DNA of 64,000 nt from Acidimicrobiales bacterium (GTDB taxonomy: Bacteria; Actinomycetota; Acidimicrobiia; Acidimicrobiales; JAVJTC01): positions 59,366 to 123,365 of the forward strand of contig JAVJTC010000028.1 in NCBI GenBank assembly GCA_040219085.1. Direction: 5' to 3'. The notes beneath the pieces are model-generated. The model was not told the DNA's origin and did no database searches. It saw only the letters and a program-made list of their open reading frames with translations. Shown piece after piece: positions 8,755-20,106 of this stretch. Both the position numbers and the translations under genes were made by a program. The first letter of the stretch is position 1. Every line of letters starts with the position of its first letter.

Positions 8755-10637
8755 CCAGGCGCCAGGATCAACGTCGCCAGCGGGGGCAACGTCAACAACA
8801 CCGACTGGAACCGACCGTGGCTGTCCACGGGCAGCGCCTCGACGCCGCCGAAGTTGCCGACACCGGAGCCGCCGTAGACCTCGGCATCGGAGTTGGCGAG
8901 TTCCACCCAGAGGCCGTCGACGGGAACGCCGAGTCGGTAGTTCTCGCGCACGGCCGGGGTGAGGTTCATGACGACAAGCACAGGGCGGTCGCCCTCGTCC
9001 CCCAGGCGTAGCCACGCGACCACCGAGTTGACGGCGTCGTTGCCCTCGACCCAGGCGAACCCCGACGGGTCGCAGTCCTTGACGTGCAGCGCCGGCTCGG
9101 ATGCGTACAGCGCGTTCAGGTCGGCCACCCAGCGCCGGATCCCTTCGTGGCCTGCGGTGTCGTGGAGCGACCAGTCCAGCACCGACTCGTGGTTCCATTC
9201 GCTGGTGGTCGCCAACTCGCCGCCCATGAAGAGGAGCTTCTTGCCCGGCTGGGTCCACTGGTTGGCGTAGAGGAGTCGCAGGTTGGCCCGCTTCTGCCAG
9301 TCGTCGCCGGGCATCTTCCCCAGCAGTGAACCCTTTCCGTGCACGACCTCGTCGTGCGACAGCGGCAGGGTGTAGTTCTCGCTGAAGGCGTACACCCCGC
9401 GGAACGTCAACTCGTTGTGGTGGTAGGTCCGGTGGATCGGGTCGCGCTCCATGAACTGGAGCGTGTCGTGCATCCACCCCATGTCCCACTTGTAACCGAA
9501 CCCCAGGCCGCCCACGTAGGTGGGTCGGCTGACCATCGGCCAGGCCGTGGACTCCTCGGCGAAGGTGGCCGTGTCGGGGAACTCGTCGTACACGGCTTCG
9601 TTGAGTTGGCGCAGGAACCCGATGGCCGCCAGGTTCTCGCGGCCTCCGAACTCGTTGGGGATCCACTCGCCCTCCGAGCGCGAGTAGTCGAGGTAGAGCA
9701 TGGAGGCGACCGCGTCGACGCGCAGGCCGTCGACGTGGTAGCGGTCGAGCCAGCAGATGGCGCTCGACACGAGGAACGAGCGGACCTCGTTGCGGCTGTA
9801 GTTGAAAATTGCCGAGTTCCAGTCGGGATGGAATCCCTGTCGGGGGTCGGCGTGCTCGAAGAGGTGCGTTCCGTCGAAGAGGGCGAGCCCGTGCGAGTCG
9901 GTGGGGAAGTGCGACGGCACCCAGTCGAGGATGACCCCGATGCCGCGCTGGTGCAGGACGTCGATCATCGTCATCAGGTCCTGCGGCGTGCCGTAGCGCG
10001 CGCTCGGCGCGAAGTAGCCGGTGGTCTGGTACCCCCAGGAACCGTAGAAGGGGTGCTCCATGATCGGGAGGAGCTCCACGTGGGTGAACCCGTGGGCGGA
10101 GCAGTGATCGGCCAGCGGGTCGGCGATCTCCGCGTAGGTGGGAAAGCGCTGGCCGTCGGTGACGTGTCGTCCCCACGAACCCAGGTGCATCTCGTAGATC
10201 GACACGGGCGCGTCGAGAGCGACGCGCGCACCGCGGTTCTCCATCCACTCCCCGTCGGTCCACTCATGGGACAGGTCGGCGATGACCGAGTCGATCGAAG
10301 GCGCCTCCACCGTGGCGGCACCGACCGGGTCCGACTTGTCGACGGTCTGCCCGTCGCGGGTGGTCACACGGAACCGGTAGCGCTGCCCGACTGCGGCCTC
10401 GGTCACACGGGTCGCCCAGATCCCCGAGGAGTCGACCGGGGTGAGTGCCCGCCCGGCCATGTTCCAGCCGTCGTAGTCGCCGACGACCGTGACGGCGGTG
10501 GCATTGGGCGCCCAGACGGCGAAGTGGACGCCGCCGTCAGGGTCGGGGATGGCTCCGAGGTGTTCGTGGAGTCGTCGGTGGGTCCCCTCGTTGAACAGAT
10601 GGAGGTCGAGTGTGCCGAGCGGTGAGGTGTCGCTCAT
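8751..10637 (-). CDS. glgB: 1,4-alpha-glucan branching enzyme
   Basis: GlgB (EC 2.4.1.18) cuts alpha-1,4 chains and re-attaches them as alpha-1,6 branches in glycogen-like glucan. The 628-residue sequence has a CBM48 module ('FAVWAPNATAVTVVGDYDGW', about 37–57) and a GH13 barrel with 'PFYGSWGYQTTGYFAP', 'VILDWVPSHFPTD', nucleophile region 'GLRVDAVASMLYLDYSR' near 307, acid region 'FAEESTAWP' near 359 and 'LSHDEVVHGKGSL' near 427. It lacks the extra first N-terminal module of the longer ~730-residue actinobacterial GlgB proteins. It starts 4 bases after the malQ stop and overlaps treZ by 4 bases. Confidence 0.97.
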   Translation of the reverse strand: MSDTSPLGTLDLHLFNEGTHRRLHEHLGAIPDPDGGVHFAVWAPNATAVTVVGDYDGWNMAGRALTPVDSSGIWATRVTEAAVGQRYRFRVTTRDGQTVDKSDPVGAATVEAPSIDSVIADLSHEWTDGEWMENRGARVALDAPVSIYEMHLGSWGRHVTDGQRFPTYAEIADPLADHCSAHGFTHVELLPIMEHPFYGSWGYQTTGYFAPSARYGTPQDLMTMIDVLHQRGIGVILDWVPSHFPTDSHGLALFDGTHLFEHADPRQGFHPDWNSAIFNYSRNEVRSFLVSSAICWLDRYHVDGLRVDAVASMLYLDYSRSEGEWIPNEFGGRENLAAIGFLRQLNEAVYDEFPDTATFAEESTAWPMVSRPTYVGGLGFGYKWDMGWMHDTLQFMERDPIHRTYHHNELTFRGVYAFSENYTLPLSHDEVVHGKGSLLGKMPGDDWQKRANLRLLYANQWTQPGKKLLFMGGELATTSEWNHESVLDWSLHDTAGHEGIRRWVADLNALYASEPALHVKDCDPSGFAWVEGNDAVNSVVAWLRLGDEGDRPVLVVMNLTPAVRENYRLGVPVDGLWVELANSDAEVYGGSGVGNFGGVEALPVDSHGRFQSVLLTLPPLATLILAPG

Positions 10638-10641
10638 CGGG

Positions 10642-12555
10642 TCAGATCCTTTCGATCGGGTCGCCCGGGTCGGTGTCGGGCCCTGCGTCGCCGCGGGCCT
10701 CTCGCACTGTGTCGAGCAGGAAGTGGGTCGCGTCCGCCTCCATCGCGGTGGTCACGTCGACGCTCATCCGTCGACGCCACACGACGGGGTCCGTGACGCC
10801 GGGGATGTTGTGCGGTTCGGTCTCGCCTACGAGGTCGTCGAGGTCGATCATCACGAGGTGGGCGTCGGATCGGCCGAGCCGTTCGAGTGCCGCCACCAGG
10901 ACCTCCTCGGGAGCGTCGGCGACCGGTCTTCCGACCTCGGCCGCAACCGCCTGGCGATAGCGGTCGACCGCGCGGCGCCGGCGGGCCAGGCACATCTCGA
11001 GGTCCGGCGGGGTGGGTCCGCGCGACAGGTCGTCACCGCGGTAGGCGGAGCGGAAAGCCGGCATGTCGTGGGTGCGTATCCCGGCGACCGTGTTGCCGGG
11101 AACGGCCGGCAGGCCCCGGTCCTCATGTTCGTCGATCATCACGAACTGGTCTTCGAAGAGACCGAGCACGCTCCAGTCGTCGAGTAGCCGCCCGACCTGA
11201 GGGGGGACCGTGCCGAGGTTCTCACCCACGATCGTGGTGGCTGTGAGTTCCGAGACAGCCGCGATGACGGCCATCAGCTCCTCGCCGGGGTACCGGACGT
11301 AGGCGCCGTCGGTCGCGTCGGCCCCGGAGGGGATCCACCACAGCCGGTGGACGCCCATCACGTGGTCTATCCGCAGGAGGTCGGCGTGTTCGCACGCCCG
11401 GGTCAGAATGCGGCGCCACGGTTCGTGGCCCCCGCCGCGGCCCGCCGCGGGGTGCAGCGGCGGGAAACCCCAGTTCTGGCCGCCCCGGAACAGCGTGTCC
11501 GGTGGGGCCCCCACCGACATGTCCGTGGCGAACCACCCGGGATGTGCCCATGTCTCCCAGCCGTGCGGGTGCGAGCCGATGGGGAGATCGAGTGCGAGTG
11601 ACTGGCCGCGGCCCCGTAGTTCGGCAGCCAGTTCGCCGAGTCGGTCGTGCATGAGGAGTTGTCCGTATGCGTGGCGGTCGACCACGGCCGGGTCGACGTC
11701 GCCGATGCCACCGGGATGGGCGACCCCGTCCCGTTCGACGGCGGCGCGGAAGCGTGCGTAGTCGGCGACGTCGGGACGCTCGGCGAGGTAGCCGTCCAGG
11801 CGGGAGCGCTCGGCGGCGGTCATGGAAGCCACCGCAGCGGTCAGTCCGAGCCGGCTCGACGTGCCGACTGCGGCCCAGTCGACGAGGGGGTCCGGTCGAC
11901 CCGCCGTGGGTTCGGCGCCGGGGAGTGCCGAGTGGTCGAGGTAGGCGTCGCTCCAGTGCATCCGACTCACAGGCGAGTAGGGGCTCGGCTCGAACGGCTC
12001 GGTCCGGTCGTCGATCCAGGTGGCGTAGAGCGGCAGCGTGGCCACGGTGTCGATTCCGAGTCCGGCGCTGCGTTCGGCCAGCTCGGCGAGCAGTGTGAGC
12101 GACGGTCCGTGCTCGCGCTCGTTCCACAACGTGTAGGTGGGACTGAACAGGCCGATACCGGTCGTGGGGGCGAGTCGGCGGACATGGGCGGGGGCCGAGA
12201 CGACGGGGACGTCGTGTTCGCCGTCGACGATGAGTCGATGGAAGCCGACCGCGATCTCGTGATCCAGGGCGATGACCGGCCCGGCCCCGGTCGTGATCGG
12301 GTCGAGGCGTTCCACTCCTCCGTCAGCGGTGTGGAGTTCGACGCTGCGGGTTCCGGCGGGCAGGGCGATCAGCTCGTCGGCGAGCCCGCGGTGCACGACG
12401 AGGGGCCCACCCGGTTCCGGGCCGCCTGCGAGGGCGTCCACGATGGCGCGCAACGTCTCGGGAGACGCGTGTCGGATCACCCCGTCGACGTCGACATAGG
12501 TGGGCTCGACGCCTATCAGCTCGGCGCGCAGGCGCGTGACGCCGTCCGGGTTCAC
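10642..12555 (-). CDS. malQ: 4-alpha-glucanotransferase (amylomaltase)
   Basis: MalQ (EC 2.4.1.25) disproportionates maltooligosaccharides, feeding chains of the right length to TreY, GlgB and GlgE products. GH77 hallmarks are present: 'SPYSPVSRMHWSD', 'GAPPDTLFRGGQNWGFPPLHP', nucleophile region 'LRIDHVMGVHRLWWIP' near 395, acid region 'VGENLGTVPP' near 443 and 'RTHDMPAF' near 495. I chose a GTG at 12555 (637 residues), the first good start after the treS–mak stop. An ATG at 12657 would overlap the upstream gene by 71 bases with no family-like sequence. The ribosome site is weak (GAGTGGG). The protein is somewhat shorter than typical actinobacterial MalQ, mainly at the N-terminus. Confidence 0.93.
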   Translation of the reverse strand: MNPDGVTRLRAELIGVEPTYVDVDGVIRHASPETLRAIVDALAGGPEPGGPLVVHRGLADELIALPAGTRSVELHTADGGVERLDPITTGAGPVIALDHEIAVGFHRLIVDGEHDVPVVSAPAHVRRLAPTTGIGLFSPTYTLWNEREHGPSLTLLAELAERSAGLGIDTVATLPLYATWIDDRTEPFEPSPYSPVSRMHWSDAYLDHSALPGAEPTAGRPDPLVDWAAVGTSSRLGLTAAVASMTAAERSRLDGYLAERPDVADYARFRAAVERDGVAHPGGIGDVDPAVVDRHAYGQLLMHDRLGELAAELRGRGQSLALDLPIGSHPHGWETWAHPGWFATDMSVGAPPDTLFRGGQNWGFPPLHPAAGRGGGHEPWRRILTRACEHADLLRIDHVMGVHRLWWIPSGADATDGAYVRYPGEELMAVIAAVSELTATTIVGENLGTVPPQVGRLLDDWSVLGLFEDQFVMIDEHEDRGLPAVPGNTVAGIRTHDMPAFRSAYRGDDLSRGPTPPDLEMCLARRRRAVDRYRQAVAAEVGRPVADAPEEVLVAALERLGRSDAHLVMIDLDDLVGETEPHNIPGVTDPVVWRRRMSVDVTTAMEADATHFLLDTVREARGDAGPDTDPGDPIERI

Positions 12556-12586
12556 GTACCCACTCGTTCGAAGATTCGGGCGCGGC

Positions 12587-15500
12587 TCATCGCTCGGCCC
12601 GGTCGATGATCTCGACGAGAGCGGCGAGCGGCCACGAGACCCAGTCGGGACGGGCACCCAGCTCGTAGCGGACCTCGTAGAGCGCCTTCTCGAGAACGTA
12701 GGTGTCGACGAGCAGCGCGAAGTCGTCGGTATCGGTCGGGACGAGCCCCGCGTCCGCGATGGTGGAGGAGTAGCTCGACAGGAACCGTCGCTGCACCCAC
12801 GCTGTCCACCAGTGGGCCCACCCCGTCATGCGGGGCACGTCGGAGTCGTGCAGAAGGCCGCGGTCCAAGGCTGTCGCGAGTGCGACCCGGGGCGCGTAGT
12901 CGAACGAGCGAAGCACACCGGCGACGTCGGCGACCGGTGACCGCTTGATCCGTCGTTCGCTCAGTGGCCGGTTCGGTTCGCCTTCGTAGTCGATGATGAC
13001 GACGTCGCGGCCGGTCCACAGGATCTGCCCGAGGTGCAGGTCGCCGTGGACGCGGATTCGTGCGGCCTCGAGCTTGCGGGCCCGGAGCGCATCGGTGCGT
13101 TCCAGCAACAACTCGCCGTCGTCGATGACACGCGCCGCGAGGGATGCGGCCTCCTCGGTGAGATCCTTCGCCCGCTTCAGTTCCCGCTGCGTCGACCGCA
13201 GCTGTGCACGCAGGGTCTGGACGAGCGAGCGCTGGTAGAGCACCGCGAACGGTTTCGGCCCTCCGTCGAGTGGGGCGAGCGCCGCGTGCATCTCGGCGAT
13301 TCGTGTACCGAGCAGGCCGGCGACGTCGAGGGCCGGGCCGACGGCGTCGGCGTGGTTTCCGCGTGGTTCCGCCCGGCCGCCGAGCCCGGCGAGCGCCTCG
13401 GGTCCCGCCGGTGCGGTGTCGTCGGTCTCCGCCAGGCGGTCATAGAGCCGTGAGAGCTCGTCCTGTGACCAGTTCCAGACGTCGCCCTCGTTGGCCTCGA
13501 AGCTGTGAAGCGCCATGAGGACCGCCGGCTCGGACTCGCCGGGTAGGTCCATCTCCACGGCTCCGGCGACACGGGGGGAGTGCGCGAAGCCGGCATCGGC
13601 CAGGGCCGTCGGCAGTTCGATGTCGGGATTCTCGCCGGGCTCGATCCGACGGATGAGCTTGGCGATCACCGACGAGTCGATGATGGCGGACGTGTTGGAC
13701 TGCTCCACGCCGACAAGGCGGACGTCGTCGCCGAGGTTCCCCAGTAGCCGGGTGGGCCGCCCGCGGAGCTTGACCTTGCGTCCGGTGAGCTGGCGCCGTG
13801 AGCGTGCGGTGCGGACGACGGCGGCGACGGAGGTCTCGTCGACCATCGCGTCCACGAGTACGGCGTCGTCGTCGAGGCTCGCCACGACCGCGCCGGGGTG
13901 GAGGTTCGAGACCGACGTGGCCCGGTCGCCGGTGAGACGCGCGAGCGGAACCGCGTAGCGCTGCGGGTCGCCGTCGGTGTAGGCCACTCTGACCACGACC
14001 AGGGCGGCCTCGGCGACGTCGTCGGGGAACTGCACGACGTCGTCGACGTGGAGCTCCGAGATGGGCCGACCCTTGCCGGCGAACCAGCGCTGTCCGACGA
14101 TCCAGCGGCGCAGGGCGCGCGCCAGGCGACCTCCCGAGGATCGCACGACGTCGGGCCACGTGCCCGGGATCAAGGGTGGTCCGCCGAGGTCGGCCTCGGC
14201 GGGGTCGGGTGGAACCAGGGAGAACCAGAAGAAGCCGTGGGGGGCGAGAGTCACCATCCATGGGAGCTCACCAACCGACGGGAACGGTGTCTGGCCGAAC
14301 ACCTCCGTGGGGACGTGGTTGATCCATTCGCGCAGATCCAACTCGACGTGCTGGGACAGCCGCGACAGGTTCGCGACCACCATGAACGGTTCGGATCCCT
14401 CCATCGTCCGCACGAAGGCGAGAACGCGGGGGTTCTCCGGGTCGAGGAAGGTGATGTCGCCGCGCCCGAGCACCGGATAGCGCTTGCGCAGCGCGATGAG
14501 CTGACGTGTCCAGCGCAGTAGCGACCCGGGGTTCTGGAGTTGGGCCTCGACGTTGACGTTCTCGTAGTGGTAGCCGGGTTCGGTGATGACCGGGAGGAAC
14601 AGCTTGTGCGGGTTCGCCGTGGAGAAGCCCGCGTTGCGGTCGGGGGTCCACTGCATCGGCGTCCGCACACCGTCGCGGTCGCCGAGGTAGACGTTGTCAC
14701 CCATTCCGATCTCGTCCCCGTAGTAGACGACCGGGGTTCCCGGCAGCGAGAACAGCAGTGCGTTCAGCAGTTCGATCTTCGAGCGGTCGTTGCCGAGCAG
14801 GGGCGCGAGTCGCCGCCGGATGCCGAGGTTGATACGCATCTCCGGGTCGTGCGCGTAGGCGCGCACCATGTAGTCACGTTCCTCGTCGGTCACCATCTCG
14901 AGGGTCAACTCGTCGTGGTTGCGCAGGAAGGTGGCCCACTGGCAGCCCGGCGGGGTGGCGGGGGTCTGTTCGAGGATGTCGACGATTGGCGTCCGGTTCT
15001 CCATCTGCACACCCATGTAGAGACGTGGCATGACCGGGAAGTGGAAGTTCATGTGGCACTCGTCGCCTTCGCCGAAGTAGGCGGCTGCGTCCTCGGGCCA
15101 CTGGTTCGCCTCTGCGAGGAACATGCGGTTGGCGAACTTCGCGTCGACGTGGGCCCTCAGGTCCTTGAGGAAGGCGTGGGTCTGCGGGAGGTTCTCGCAG
15201 TTCGTCCCGTCCTCTTCGAAGAGGTAGGGGATGGCGTCTAGGCGTAGACCGTCGACACCCATGGCGAACCAGTAGTCGACCGCCTTGAAGACCTCGTCGC
15301 GCACGTCGGCGCTCTCGAAGTTGAGGTCGGGCTGGTGGTGGTAGAAGCGGTGCCAGTAGTAGGCCTCGGCGACCGGATCCCAGCTCCAGTTGGACGGCTC
15401 GAACTGTTCGAAGATGATGCGGGCGTCGGTGTAGAGGTCGGTCGTGTCGCTCCACACGTAGTAGTTCCGCTCCCGGCTGCCCGGCGGGGCGGTGCGGGCC

Positions 15501-15868
15501 CGTTGGAACCACGGGTGCTGGTCCGACGTGTGGTTGATCGGCATCTCACCGATGACGTGGATGCCGCGTTCGTGGGCGGCGGCGAGGAAGCGCCGGAACG
15601 ACCGCATGTCCCCGTAGGAGGGGTTGATGCTGTTGTAGTCGGCGATGTCGTAGCCGTCGTCACGCAGCGGCGAGGGGTAGAACGGCATGACCCACAGCGC
15701 TGTGACGCCCAGGTCCTCGGCGAGGTAGTCGAGCTTTCCGGTCAGCCCGGTGAAGTCTCCGATGCCGTCGCCGTTGGAGTCGGCGAAGGCCCGCACATGG
15801 GTCTGGTAGATGACCGCGTCGCGGTACCACTCGGGTCGGGGGACCCATTCGGTTCCGTTGCCGCTCAT
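12587..15868 (-). CDS. treS: Trehalose synthase–maltokinase fusion protein
   Basis: A 1093-residue two-enzyme protein. Residues about 10–560 are TreS (EC 5.4.99.16), interconverting trehalose and maltose: 'IYQTHVRAFADSNGDGIGDF', nucleophile region 'GLRLDAIPYLF' near 211, acid region 'FLAEANQWPED' near 251 and 'FLRNHDEL' near 317. Residues about 590–1093 are the maltokinase Mak/Pep2 (EC 2.7.1.175), which makes maltose-1-phosphate: 'QRWFAGKGRPI' near 590, the kinase catalytic segment 'VHGDLHLGQILW' near 941 and 'IDYEGEPNRPLSERR' near 961. The ATG at 15868 has a GAGG site 4 bases upstream and overlaps the glgE stop by 4 bases. The product feeds GlgE directly. In mycobacteria these are separate proteins that form a complex; the fused form occurs in many other bacteria. 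Confidence 0.96.
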   Translation of the reverse strand: MSGNGTEWVPRPEWYRDAVIYQTHVRAFADSNGDGIGDFTGLTGKLDYLAEDLGVTALWVMPFYPSPLRDDGYDIADYNSINPSYGDMRSFRRFLAAAHERGIHVIGEMPINHTSDQHPWFQRARTAPPGSRERNYYVWSDTTDLYTDARIIFEQFEPSNWSWDPVAEAYYWHRFYHHQPDLNFESADVRDEVFKAVDYWFAMGVDGLRLDAIPYLFEEDGTNCENLPQTHAFLKDLRAHVDAKFANRMFLAEANQWPEDAAAYFGEGDECHMNFHFPVMPRLYMGVQMENRTPIVDILEQTPATPPGCQWATFLRNHDELTLEMVTDEERDYMVRAYAHDPEMRINLGIRRRLAPLLGNDRSKIELLNALLFSLPGTPVVYYGDEIGMGDNVYLGDRDGVRTPMQWTPDRNAGFSTANPHKLFLPVITEPGYHYENVNVEAQLQNPGSLLRWTRQLIALRKRYPVLGRGDITFLDPENPRVLAFVRTMEGSEPFMVVANLSRLSQHVELDLREWINHVPTEVFGQTPFPSVGELPWMVTLAPHGFFWFSLVPPDPAEADLGGPPLIPGTWPDVVRSSGGRLARALRRWIVGQRWFAGKGRPISELHVDDVVQFPDDVAEAALVVVRVAYTDGDPQRYAVPLARLTGDRATSVSNLHPGAVVASLDDDAVLVDAMVDETSVAAVVRTARSRRQLTGRKVKLRGRPTRLLGNLGDDVRLVGVEQSNTSAIIDSSVIAKLIRRIEPGENPDIELPTALADAGFAHSPRVAGAVEMDLPGESEPAVLMALHSFEANEGDVWNWSQDELSRLYDRLAETDDTAPAGPEALAGLGGRAEPRGNHADAVGPALDVAGLLGTRIAEMHAALAPLDGGPKPFAVLYQRSLVQTLRAQLRSTQRELKRAKDLTEEAASLAARVIDDGELLLERTDALRARKLEAARIRVHGDLHLGQILWTGRDVVIIDYEGEPNRPLSERRIKRSPVADVAGVLRSFDYAPRVALATALDRGLLHDSDVPRMTGWAHWWTAWVQRRFLSSYSSTIADAGLVPTDTDDFALLVDTYVLEKALYEVRYELGARPDWVSWPLAALVEIIDRAER

Positions 15869-17904
15869 GGTGCCTCCTCGGGGGCTGGGGGTCCTGAGAC
15901 CTCGAACACGTGGGCGACGAGCGACCACGGGGCGAGCTCGACGTAGTTGACGGCGCCGTGCCAGGTGTACCTGCCGCCGCCGAGCAGATCCTTGAGCTGG
16001 TAGGTGGCGTCGTAGGCGAGGCCGAGCGCGGCCCAGTCGACGTCCACCGTCGTGGCCGCCTGCTGGTGGGGATCGAGGTTGACGACCACAAGGATCGGAG
16101 CCCCCTCGCCGGCCGGGTCGGTCTTGGACCAGCAGATGACCCTTTCGTCGGCCGACCCGTGGAACCTGATCGTGCGGTCGTGTTGGAGTGCGGGCTGGGA
16201 TCGACGGATCTCGTTGAGACGCGCGAGCAGTGGGGCCAGGCTCTCGGCGCGCTCGAGATCCCAGCTGCGCAGCTGGTACTTCTCGGAGTTCAGGTACTCC
16301 TCGGATCCTGCGCGCACCGGTTCGTGTTCGCACAGCTCGAAGGCGGGGCCGTAGACGCCCCAGTTGGCGGTGAGGGTCGCGGCGAGTACGGCCCGCGACC
16401 GGAAGACCGCACGTCCGCCTGTCTGGAGTTGTTCGGTGAGGATGTCGGGGGTGTTCGGCCAGAAGTTGGGGCGGAAGTAGTCGACGGTCCGGGAGCTGAG
16501 GTCCCGCAGGTACTCCTCGAGTTCGGCGCGCCCGGTCCGCCAGGCGAAGTACGTGTAGGACTGGGTGAAGCCGAGCTTCGCGAGTCGTTCCATGACGCGG
16601 GGCCGGGTGAATGCTTCGGCGAGGAAGAGCACGTCGGGGTGGTCGGCGCGGACCTCGGCGATGGCCCATTCCCAGAACGCGAACGGTTTCGTGTGGGGGT
16701 TGTCGACGCGAAAGACCTTCACGCCGCGCTCCACCCAGAACAGCATCACATCGCGCAGCGCGCACCACAGCGACTGCCAGTCGTCGTTCTCGAAGTGGAG
16801 GGGGTAGATGTCCTCATAACGCTTCGGCGGGTTCTCCGCGAACTGCACGGTTCCGTCCGGGCGCTTCTCGAACCACTCCGGATGTTCGCTCACCCAGGGG
16901 TGATCCGGAGAGCACTGGAAGGCCATGTCGAGCGCCAGGTCCATATCGCGGTCATGACAGGCCTCAGCCAGGGCCACGACGTCGTCGACGGTCCCGAGGT
17001 CCGGGTGCACAGCCGTGTGTCCGCCGTCGCTCGAACCGATCGCCCAGGGAACGCCGACGTCGCCGGGTTCGGACGTCGTGGTGTTGTTGGGACCCTTGCG
17101 CTTGGTGATGCCGATCGGGTGGATCGGTGGGATGTACACGACGTCGAAGCCGAGCTCGGCGACGTGATCGAGGCGATCGATCGCATCCGCGAGGTTCCCG
17201 TGTGAGGCGGCGCCGTCGACGGTGGACCGTGGGAAGAACTCGTACCAGGCGCTGAACCGGGCGCGCTCGCGATCGACGGTCAGCGGGAGTGGCTTCGCAA
17301 GTCGGCTGGTCGGCTGGCGAGGTGCGCAGCGCCAGGCGAGAGCGGCGGCGTCGGCAGCGGCGCCATCGTCCTCGAGGAAGCGGGGTATCCGCCCCACGGC
17401 GAGGGTCTCGCGTACGGCGGCGAGCGTGGTGCGATCCTCGCCGCGGGCCCGTGCCGCCAGGGCGTCGACCAGGCCGAGCCCGATCTCGAGTTCCACAGCG
17501 ACGTCCTGGCCGGCTGCGACCTTTTTGGTGGTGCCCTGGCGCCAGGTCTCGAAGTGGTCGACCCAACCGTGGATCGTGTATTCCCAGGGTCCGATCTCGT
17601 CGGGGACGAAGGACGCCGTCCAGCGGTCGTTGACGCCCGGCACGAGCGGGACCTCCGTCCAGGTACCGCCCACCGGGCGGTACCTCAGTGCGCCGGCGAT
17701 GCGGACGTGGCCGTCGGCGAACAGATCGGCGGTCACCGTCACCACCTCGCCGGTGGTCGCCTTGGCGGAGAACCGGCCGTCGTCGACGACGGGTGACACG
17801 GGCTCGATCTGCACCCGACCGGGCCGCGCGCGTGGAAGCGACGTGACTTCGCTGCTCCCCGGAGGGCTCGTGCTCGATTGAGTGGCGGGATCGGTCGGGG
17901 TCAT
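15865..17904 (-). CDS. glgE: Alpha-1,4-glucan:maltose-1-phosphate maltosyltransferase
   Basis: GlgE (EC 2.4.99.16) transfers maltosyl units from maltose-1-phosphate onto alpha-1,4-glucan. The 679-residue GH13_3 protein shows the family signatures: an N-terminal beta-sandwich (about 25–200), 'RARFSAWYEFFPRS', 'NPPKRYEDIYPL', the nucleophile region 'KVFRVDNPHTKPFAFWEW' near 399 and the acid region 'FLAEAFTRP' near 427. The ATG at 17904 has a GGGAGG ribosome site about 9 bases upstream; the longer reading to 17952 adds 16 residues without family resemblance. It lies 59 bases after glgX and is translationally coupled to the treS–mak fusion that supplies its donor. Confidence 0.97.
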   Translation of the reverse strand: MTPTDPATQSSTSPPGSSEVTSLPRARPGRVQIEPVSPVVDDGRFSAKATTGEVVTVTADLFADGHVRIAGALRYRPVGGTWTEVPLVPGVNDRWTASFVPDEIGPWEYTIHGWVDHFETWRQGTTKKVAAGQDVAVELEIGLGLVDALAARARGEDRTTLAAVRETLAVGRIPRFLEDDGAAADAAALAWRCAPRQPTSRLAKPLPLTVDRERARFSAWYEFFPRSTVDGAASHGNLADAIDRLDHVAELGFDVVYIPPIHPIGITKRKGPNNTTTSEPGDVGVPWAIGSSDGGHTAVHPDLGTVDDVVALAEACHDRDMDLALDMAFQCSPDHPWVSEHPEWFEKRPDGTVQFAENPPKRYEDIYPLHFENDDWQSLWCALRDVMLFWVERGVKVFRVDNPHTKPFAFWEWAIAEVRADHPDVLFLAEAFTRPRVMERLAKLGFTQSYTYFAWRTGRAELEEYLRDLSSRTVDYFRPNFWPNTPDILTEQLQTGGRAVFRSRAVLAATLTANWGVYGPAFELCEHEPVRAGSEEYLNSEKYQLRSWDLERAESLAPLLARLNEIRRSQPALQHDRTIRFHGSADERVICWSKTDPAGEGAPILVVVNLDPHQQAATTVDVDWAALGLAYDATYQLKDLLGGGRYTWHGAVNYVELAPWSLVAHVFEVSGPPAPEEAP

Positions 17905-17963
17905 CGCGTGGTGCCTCCCGGCGATGTGGGCGTGCGGACCTCGACCTTCCAACCTAGGGCCGT

Positions 17964-20063
<2,100 letters not shown>

Positions 20064-20106
20064 GGTCTCATCGTGCCACGGGCCGGCTGGTCCTCCTCGC
20101 CGACGG

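Noticed and set aside
6952..10263. A 1103-codon open frame spanning treZ and most of the glgB region
   Set aside because: Only the treZ part (6952–8754) has protein-like sequence. The upstream part is Arg-rich out-of-frame translation of glgB.
9339..10625. A 428-codon plus-strand open frame opposite glgB
   Set aside because: Antisense frames stay open in GC-rich DNA. Its sequence has no domain and mirrors glgB codon periodicity.
12587..16768. TreS–maltokinase frame extending 300 codons further upstream
   Set aside because: The extension is an out-of-frame reading of glgE; the ATG at 15868 with GAGG and an ATGA overlap is clearly the start.
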